From Frateuria_A sp035943815 (lineage in GTDB: Bacteria > Pseudomonadota > Gammaproteobacteria > Xanthomonadales > Rhodanobacteraceae), in contig NZ_DASZBU010000019.1 of the NCBI RefSeq assembly GCF_035943815.1, positions 62,001 through 126,000 on the forward strand: a stretch of 64,000 bases of DNA, given 5' to 3'. Positions 59,272 through 64,000 of the stretch are shown here, one piece after another. The position numbers were made by a program, and so were the translations under genes. A model generated the notes under the pieces. The model worked only from the letters and a program-made list of their open reading frames with translations. It made no database searches and was not told the DNA's origin. Positions within the stretch are counted from its first letter, which is position 1. Every line of letters begins with the position of its first letter.

Positions 59272-59360
59272 TCGAACCACTCCGGCTTGAGCAGGGCCAC
59301 GCACAGGTAGCCGGCAAGCGCCACCACCACGACCAGGGCCAGGGCATGGATGAGGCTCAT
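59268..59360 (-). CDS. kdpF: Potassium-transporting ATPase subunit KdpF
   Basis: A 30-residue single-helix protein (ALALVVVVALAGYLCVALLK followed by PEWFE). The GYL-x-x-ALL-x-PE/AE-F ending is typical of KdpF, a small lipid-like stabilising subunit of the Kdp complex. It overlaps kdpA downstream and the 43-residue micro-ORF upstream, both by ATGA. Confidence 0.93.
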   Translation of the reverse strand: MSLIHALALVVVVALAGYLCVALLKPEWFE

Positions 59361-59488
59361 GGCACGCACTTTTCGTCGGCAACGCCAGGGCGGGGATCGC
59401 GCTGGCGGCCGAGCCGGTCGCACAACCGCAGGAAGCCCGCGGTGATCAGCGCCAGCAAGAGCGCCAGCAACAGATAGACGATGTCCAC
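59357..59488 (-). CDS. Membrane micro-protein upstream of kdpF
   Basis: A 43-residue frame starting at GTG 59488, with GGAGG 5 nt upstream. It has one strong hydrophobic helix (VYLLLALLLALITAGFLRLC) and a charged tail rich in Arg, Asp and Pro. Its stop overlaps the kdpF ATG (ATGA), the same coupling used throughout this operon, which argues for translation. I have no firm family name. From memory, short membrane ORFs precede kdpF in some other bacteria. It might be an accessory Kdp subunit or a translational leader. Confidence 0.72.
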   Translation of the reverse strand: MDIVYLLLALLLALITAGFLRLCDRLGRQRDPRPGVADEKCVP

Positions 59489-59515
59489 GCTCGCCTCCGG
59501 ATTCGCACGGAGCGC

Positions 59516-59580
59516 ACTCTAGGAATCGGCCCATAAAAAAGGGGCAAGGAATTCCCCCGCCGCCGTATAGAGCTCGTAAA
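59516..59580 (-). promoter_or_regulatory. kdp promoter region with KdpE-box-like direct repeat
   Basis: Reverse strand: TTTACGA-GCTC-TATACGG (59580-59563), an 11-bp-spaced direct repeat. After 41 nt comes the -10-like TAGAGT (59521-59516). This would put the repeat at about -71 to -54, where KdpE binds in E. coli (TTTATAC-TTTT-TTTACAC, from memory). The -35 is poor, as expected for an activated promoter. Confidence 0.58.
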
Positions 59581-59607
59581 AATTGCCGCGCGCGTGGAAA
59601 GCGGCGC

Positions 59608-61485
59608 CTAGATTTCCACCTGCGCGCCGAGCTCGATCAGTCGGTTGCCGGGGATGCGGAAGAACGCGGTGGCCGGCAGCGTGTTGCGCGCCATGAAGGC
59701 GAACAGCTTGTCGCGCCAGGACGCCATGCCGGGCCGCTGCGCGGCGACGATGGTTTCGCGCGAGATGAAGAAGGTCGTGTCCATCATGTCGAACGAAGGG
59801 CCGCCGCGGCCGGCGCAATACGCCATGGCGCGGGGCACGTCCGGATCCTCGGCGAAACCGAAGCGGAACAGCAGCCGCCCGAAGCCGCCGTCCAGGGCGT
59901 GCCACTCGAAACGCTCCTCGGCATCGGCCACCGGCGTTTCCAGCGTCTCGACCGTCAGCAGCACGTTGCGCTCGTGCAGCACCTTGTTGTGCTTGAGGTT
60001 GTGCAGCAGTGCATGCGGCACCGCACCGGGGTTTGCGGTGAGGAACACCGCCGTACCCTGCACGCGCACGGGCGGGTAATCGACCATGCTGCGGATGAAC
60101 GGCGCGAGCGCCAGGCCGCCGTGCTTGAGTTCCAGCACCACCAGCTCGCGGCCGCGCCGCCAGGTGGTCATGGCCACGAAGATACTCAGCCCCAGGACCA
60201 GCGGAAACCAGCCGCCTGATTCGATCTTGATGACGTTGGCGCTGAAGAAGCCCAGGTCCACGGTCAGCAAGCCCAGCCCCGTGGCCAGCACGGCGGGCAG
60301 GCTCCAGTGCCACTGGTAGCGGGCCACGATCAGCGCCAGCAAGGTGGTGATCACCATCGTGCCGGTCACCGCGATGCCATAGGCGGAGGCCAGGTTGTTG
60401 GACGAGCGGAAGCCGAGCACCGCCGCCAGGATCAAAATCAGCAGGACGCGGTTGATCCATGGCACGAAGATCTGCCCGGACATCTCGCGCGAGGTGTGCA
60501 CCACCCGCATGCGCGGCACGTAGCCCAGCTGCATGGCTTCGCGCGTCATCGAAAAGGCCCCGGAGATCACCGCCTGCGAGGCGATGACGGTGGCCGCACA
60601 GGCCAGTGCGATAATCGGATAGAGCAGCAGCCGCGGCACCAGCAGGTAGAACGGGTTGGCCACGGCGGCCGGATCGCGCAGCACCAGTGCGCCCTGGCCA
60701 AAATAGTTGAGCACCAGCGCCGGCAGCACGAAATTGAACCAGGCCAGCTGGATCGGCCGCTTGCCGAAATGGCCCATGTCCGCATACAGCGCCTCGGTGC
60801 CGGTGACCGCCAGCACCACGGCGCCCAGCGCGAAGAACGCCTGCGCGTGGTTGTGCAGGAAGAAGCCGATCCCGTAGGTCGGGCTGAGCGCCACCAGCAC
60901 CGCCGGGTAGCGCACGATCCCGTGGATGCCCAGCGCGGCGATGACGATGAACCACAGCCCGCACACCGGCCCGAACAGCGCGCCGATGCGGTCGGTGCCG
61001 CGCTTCTGCAGCCAGAACAGCGCAAGGATCACCACCACGGTGATAGGCACCACCCAGTGCGCCAGGCGCGGTGCGGCCACTTCCAGGCCTTCCACCGCCG
61101 ACAGTACCGAGATGGCCGGAGTGATCACGCCGTCGCCGTAGAACAGCGCCGCGCCGAAGATCGCCAGCAGCGCGATCACCAGGCGCAGGCGCGGGATCGA
61201 ACGCACGCTGCGCTGGGCCAGCGCCATCAGCGCCATGATGCCGCCCTCGCCCTTGTTGTCCGCACGCATGATGAACAGTACGTACTTCACCGACACCACG
61301 ATGATGAGCGACCAGAAGATCAGGCTCAACGCGCCCAGCACGTTCGCCGGGTCCGGCGCCACGCCATGCTCGCCGAAGACCTCCTTCAGCGTGTAGAGCG
61401 GACTGGTGCCGATGTCGCCGTAGACCACCCCCACGGCGCCCAGCGCAAGTGCCGCCAGCCGCGACTTTGAATCGGAAGTCGCCAT
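59608..61485 (-). CDS. kup: Low-affinity potassium uptake protein Kup
   Basis: A 625-residue K+/H+ symporter of the KUP/HAK/KT family. About twelve membrane helices start GAVGVVYGDIGTSPLYTLKE, the family signature. A cytoplasmic C-terminal domain follows from about residue 440 (FIRSMVDYPPVRVQGTAVF). It lies directly upstream of the kdp operon in the same orientation, so two potassium systems are adjacent. Its own promoter carries a KdpE-box-like repeat. Confidence 0.97.
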   Translation of the reverse strand: MATSDSKSRLAALALGAVGVVYGDIGTSPLYTLKEVFGEHGVAPDPANVLGALSLIFWSLIIVVSVKYVLFIMRADNKGEGGIMALMALAQRSVRSIPRLRLVIALLAIFGAALFYGDGVITPAISVLSAVEGLEVAAPRLAHWVVPITVVVILALFWLQKRGTDRIGALFGPVCGLWFIVIAALGIHGIVRYPAVLVALSPTYGIGFFLHNHAQAFFALGAVVLAVTGTEALYADMGHFGKRPIQLAWFNFVLPALVLNYFGQGALVLRDPAAVANPFYLLVPRLLLYPIIALACAATVIASQAVISGAFSMTREAMQLGYVPRMRVVHTSREMSGQIFVPWINRVLLILILAAVLGFRSSNNLASAYGIAVTGTMVITTLLALIVARYQWHWSLPAVLATGLGLLTVDLGFFSANVIKIESGGWFPLVLGLSIFVAMTTWRRGRELVVLELKHGGLALAPFIRSMVDYPPVRVQGTAVFLTANPGAVPHALLHNLKHNKVLHERNVLLTVETLETPVADAEERFEWHALDGGFGRLLFRFGFAEDPDVPRAMAYCAGRGGPSFDMMDTTFFISRETIVAAQRPGMASWRDKLFAFMARNTLPATAFFRIPGNRLIELGAQVEI

Positions 61486-61603
61486 GGCGGCTCAGCAGCG
61501 GCGGCGCAAGGCCGGCGGCGTGCCGGTCAGACGCGCGGCAGCGGAAGGACAAACCCGGGGATGGCTGTGCACGGGGGTGGGAGGCGTGGAAACGGAGACG
61601 CTC

Positions 61604-61668
61604 ATTTTAGTTGCAGAGACAGCACGCGTGTCGATGCACCGCGGACGGCAGCGTAAATTCTGCGTAAA
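61604..61668 (-). promoter_or_regulatory. kup promoter region with KdpE-box-like direct repeat
   Basis: Reverse strand: TTTACGC-AGAA-TTTACGC (61668-61651), a perfect 7-mer direct repeat at 11-bp spacing. The -10-like TAAAAT (61609-61604) follows after 41 nt, the same distance as at kdp. A TCGACA (61634-61629) could be a -35 at 19 nt. Confidence 0.58.
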
Positions 61669-61710
61669 AAGTTCGTGCACGCCAGCTGGCGGTCGTTGGC
61701 TTCCCCACGG

Positions 61711-63783
61711 CTAGGCCGCCGCCCCGGCCAGGCACTGCCGCTCGAACTCCACCGCAGGCATCGGCCGCGCCAGCAAGTAGCCTTGCACCTGGTCGCAGCC
61801 GAGCTCGCGCAGCACGTGCGCCTGTCCGGCGGTTTCCACGCCCTCGGCCACCACTTCCATGCCCAGCGTGTGGGCCAGTTCGATGATCGCCGCGATGATC
61901 GCGCGCGGTTCGTGGCCGCCCTCGTCCAGCGCCTGCACGAAGAACTGGTCGATCTTCAGCTGGCGCACCTGGAACTTCTGCAGGTAGGCCAGGCTGGAAT
62001 AGCCGGTGCCGAAATCGTCGATGGCGAACTCGAACCCATGCGCGCGGAAGTCGCGCAGGATCGCGGTGGTGCGCTCCGCGTCGCGCATGGCCATGCTTTC
62101 GGTCACCTCGAACATGATCTGCGAGGTGTTCAGGCCGGCTGCGCCGACGATGCCCGCGGCCACGTCCACCAAACCCGGCTGCTGGATCTGCAGCGGCGAG
62201 AGGTTGATGGCGATGCGCACGGTGGACAACCCCCGGTCGTGCCACTCGCGCAGCTGGCGGCAGGCCTCGCGGATCACCCATTCGCCCAGCCGTGCGATCT
62301 GCCCGCTGCGCTCGGCGACAGTGATGAACTCAAGCGGCGAGACCGTGCCCAGCTCGGGATGGCACCAGCGCAGCAGGGCCTCCGCGCCGACCAGCGCGCC
62401 GGTGTTGCCGCAATGCTTGGGCTGGAAGTGCAGCGACAGGCTGCCGTCCTCCACCGCCGTCTGCAGGCCGCGCTGAATCGTCAGCACGCGCACCGCCCGC
62501 TCGCGCATCGAAGCGTCGTAGCAACGGTAGCCGTTGCGGCCGCCGTCCTTGGCTTCGTACATCGCCGCGTCTGCGTGTGCGACCAGGTCCTCCACGCTTT
62601 CGCCGTCGCGCGGATAGAATGCCACGCCAATGCTTGGGGTCACCCGCAGCTCGGTCCCGCGCACGGCGAAGCTTTCCTCCATCAGTCCGATCAGTTGCCG
62701 GGCGATGCGCAGTGCCGAGTCCGGACCGCGCATGTGCTCGAGCACCGCCACGAATTCGTCACCGCTCATGCGGGCCAGGCTGTCCACGTGCAGCACGCCG
62801 GCCAGCCGTTCGGCCACCCCACGCAATAGTTCGTCGCCGAAGGAGTGGCCCAGCGTGTCGTTGATGGTCTTGAAGCCGTCCAGATCGATGTACAGCACCG
62901 CCAGGTGCCCGTGGCCGGCGCGCGCACGCGCCAGCGCACGCTCCATGCGTTCGGCCAGCAGATGCCGGTTGGGCAGGCCGGTCAACGGGTCATGCGTGGC
63001 CAGATGGTGCAACTGGTTGTTGAGTTGGTCCAGGGAGCCGGACAGGCGCTGAGTGCGCACGTACAGCCGCACCACCAGTTCGGACAGCGCAAGCGCCGCC
63101 CCCATCGACAGCACCGCGGCCAGGCTGACCACGCTGCCCAGCCAGAGCGCTCCTGGCGAGGTCTCTGCCGGCAGCACGGTGTCGCCGCCGTGCGACAACC
63201 GCGTGGAGAGTTCCAGCAACACGCAGATGAGCGCGCCCATCGCAACCGACAGCAACGCCCGCAGGCCCCACCGCCGCCGTCTCGCCCGCGAGCGGAACGC
63301 ATGCATCAGGCGCAGGCCGCTGGCCACCCCGAAGGTGCACAGCAAGACCCACCACAGCCACACCTTCGGCTGGTAGCGGGTGCCACCGGCGACGTGCATC
63401 GCGCCTTCGCTGAACATGTGGATGAAGGCCACGCCGACACCCAGCGCCAACGAGCCGGCCAGCCAGCGCGCGTGTCCCAGCGACGGGCAATCGGCCACCC
63501 GCAGCAGGCCCAGACCCACCGCCAAGGCCGCCAGCCCCGAGGCGACGCTCAGCGCGGGATCGAACGCGCCCACTTCCTGCGGCAGCCACGCGAGCATGCC
63601 GACGAAGTGCACCGACCAAAGTCCCGCACCGATCATCCAGCCGCCGACGCCGTACCAGATCCAGCGATGCACGGGCAGGCGCGATGCCGCGATACGGCCG
63701 GTGGCGTCGATCGCCTGGTACGCGATCAGGCTCCCGATCAGCAGCGAGAGCAGTTCCAGACTGAGGTGGTAGCTGCCGACCAT
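61711..63783 (-). CDS. MHYT-GGDEF-EAL cyclic-di-GMP protein
   Basis: A 690-residue protein. The N-terminal MHYT-type seven-helix sensor (SVHFVGMLAWLPQE, then FIHMFSEGAMHVAGG) is thought to bind copper or gas ligands in some members. A GGDEF domain follows (THDPLTGLPNRHLL, then RMSGDEF; an SGDEF variant with LHVD in place of the RxxD inhibitory site). The EAL domain is complete: GAEALLRW, EVTESMAMRD, DDFGTGYSSL, and EGVET. This predicts a working phosphodiesterase and an uncertain cyclase. It is upstream of kup in the same direction but separated by 225 nt with kup's own promoter. Confidence 0.9.
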   Translation of the reverse strand: MVGSYHLSLELLSLLIGSLIAYQAIDATGRIAASRLPVHRWIWYGVGGWMIGAGLWSVHFVGMLAWLPQEVGAFDPALSVASGLAALAVGLGLLRVADCPSLGHARWLAGSLALGVGVAFIHMFSEGAMHVAGGTRYQPKVWLWWVLLCTFGVASGLRLMHAFRSRARRRRWGLRALLSVAMGALICVLLELSTRLSHGGDTVLPAETSPGALWLGSVVSLAAVLSMGAALALSELVVRLYVRTQRLSGSLDQLNNQLHHLATHDPLTGLPNRHLLAERMERALARARAGHGHLAVLYIDLDGFKTINDTLGHSFGDELLRGVAERLAGVLHVDSLARMSGDEFVAVLEHMRGPDSALRIARQLIGLMEESFAVRGTELRVTPSIGVAFYPRDGESVEDLVAHADAAMYEAKDGGRNGYRCYDASMRERAVRVLTIQRGLQTAVEDGSLSLHFQPKHCGNTGALVGAEALLRWCHPELGTVSPLEFITVAERSGQIARLGEWVIREACRQLREWHDRGLSTVRIAINLSPLQIQQPGLVDVAAGIVGAAGLNTSQIMFEVTESMAMRDAERTTAILRDFRAHGFEFAIDDFGTGYSSLAYLQKFQVRQLKIDQFFVQALDEGGHEPRAIIAAIIELAHTLGMEVVAEGVETAGQAHVLRELGCDQVQGYLLARPMPAVEFERQCLAGAAA

Positions 63784-63886
63784 GAATTACCTGCAGCCGC
63801 CACCCGTGACAGCCATCCCCGGCGTTATCGGCCGCGGCTGGCCGTCCTTTAGGTGCTGTGGACGCATGGCAGAGGACGCGGGCCGC

Positions 63887-64000
63887 TCAGGGCTCGCCCC
63901 TGCCGCCGGACGCTCCGAACACCTGCCCGGTAACGTAACTGGCCTCGCTGGAGGCGAGGTCGACGTAGACGTGGGCGATTTCCGCCGGCTGCCCAGGTCG
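63887..64000 (-). CDS. SDR-family oxidoreductase, C-terminal fragment (cut by window edge)
   Basis: The last 37 residues of a short-chain dehydrogenase: PAEIAHVYVDLASSEASYVT followed by GQVFGASGG and a short tail. The AHVYVDLAS-x-EASYVTGQV pattern is the conserved end of SDRs related to YghA and glucose 1-dehydrogenase. The cofactor site and catalytic residues lie outside the window. Confidence 0.85.
   Translation of the reverse strand, partial: RPGQPAEIAHVYVDLASSEASYVTGQVFGASGGRGEP

Noticed and set aside
59533..59556. Possible terminator of kup (GGGG, 9-nt loop, CCCC, then TTTTTT on the reverse strand)
   Set aside because: Only a 4-bp stem, and it lies between the KdpE-like repeat and the -10 of kdp, so the T-run is as likely part of promoter architecture. 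Left undecided and not listed as a feature.

Overview
The window is a gene-dense, very GC-rich chromosomal segment from a gammaproteobacterium. It most likely belongs to the Rhodanobacteraceae/Xanthomonadaceae (order Lysobacterales/Xanthomonadales; Rhodanobacter, Dyella, Frateuria or Luteibacter-like). This rests on recognisable gene order and protein types (murJ next to rpsT, rplU-rpmA-obgE, panD-pgi, an orphan rnfB-like gene before nth, rlmB-rnr) and on short GC-rich intergenic palindromes. The genus cannot be fixed from the sequence alone. I see no phage, insertion sequence, CRISPR array or rRNA; there is one tRNA, tRNA-Leu(CAG).

Layout. 1-3.8 kb: murJ (cut by the window edge), rpsT, a Tat-exported asparaginase-like enzyme, and the rplU-rpmA-obgE ribosome block. 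3.8-14 kb: a DUF2059 exported protein, uvrA with an overlapping thioesterase, an AraC-type regulator, a GNAT, a DUF4139 protein, an enoyl-CoA isomerase, and a reverse-strand group fkpA / DUF1289 / nudL-like / sulfurtransferase. 14-22.7 kb: an enoyl-CoA hydratase, a DUF1684 protein, mutL, a LysM-containing amidase, tsaE-nnr and queG. 22.7-30 kb: pgi, panD, metG, an rnfB-like gene overlapping nth, a TauE-type permease and a DUF442-type sulfurtransferase/phosphatase.

30-37.4 kb is a phosphate-starvation block. It has an OprO/OprP-like porin, rnt, then pstS-pstC-pstA-pstB-phoU. A PhoB-box-like sequence lies upstream of both the porin and pstS. 37.5-45.4 kb holds a small membrane protein, rlmB and rnr on the reverse strand, then tRNA-Leu, a VOC protein and a tandem glycine riboswitch driving gcvP. 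45.6-49.8 kb is a two-partner secretion pair whose transporter is atypical: no visible signal peptide, a single POTRA-like region and no VRGY motif.

49.8-61.5 kb is a potassium-uptake block read on the reverse strand. It runs kup, a 43-residue membrane micro-ORF, kdpF, kdpA, kdpB, an outer-membrane porin-like gene, kdpC, kdpD and kdpE. The promoter regions of kdp and kup each carry an 11-bp-spaced direct repeat resembling the E. coli KdpE site, each 41 nt upstream of a -10-like hexamer. This suggests both potassium systems are under KdpDE. The window ends with an MHYT-GGDEF-EAL cyclic-di-GMP protein and the 3' end of an SDR gene.

The observations most worth following are the shared KdpE-like promoter design, the porin and micro-ORF built into the kdp operon, the divergent two-partner secretion pair, and a family of short palindromes that includes a strong double stem-loop between pstS and pstC.
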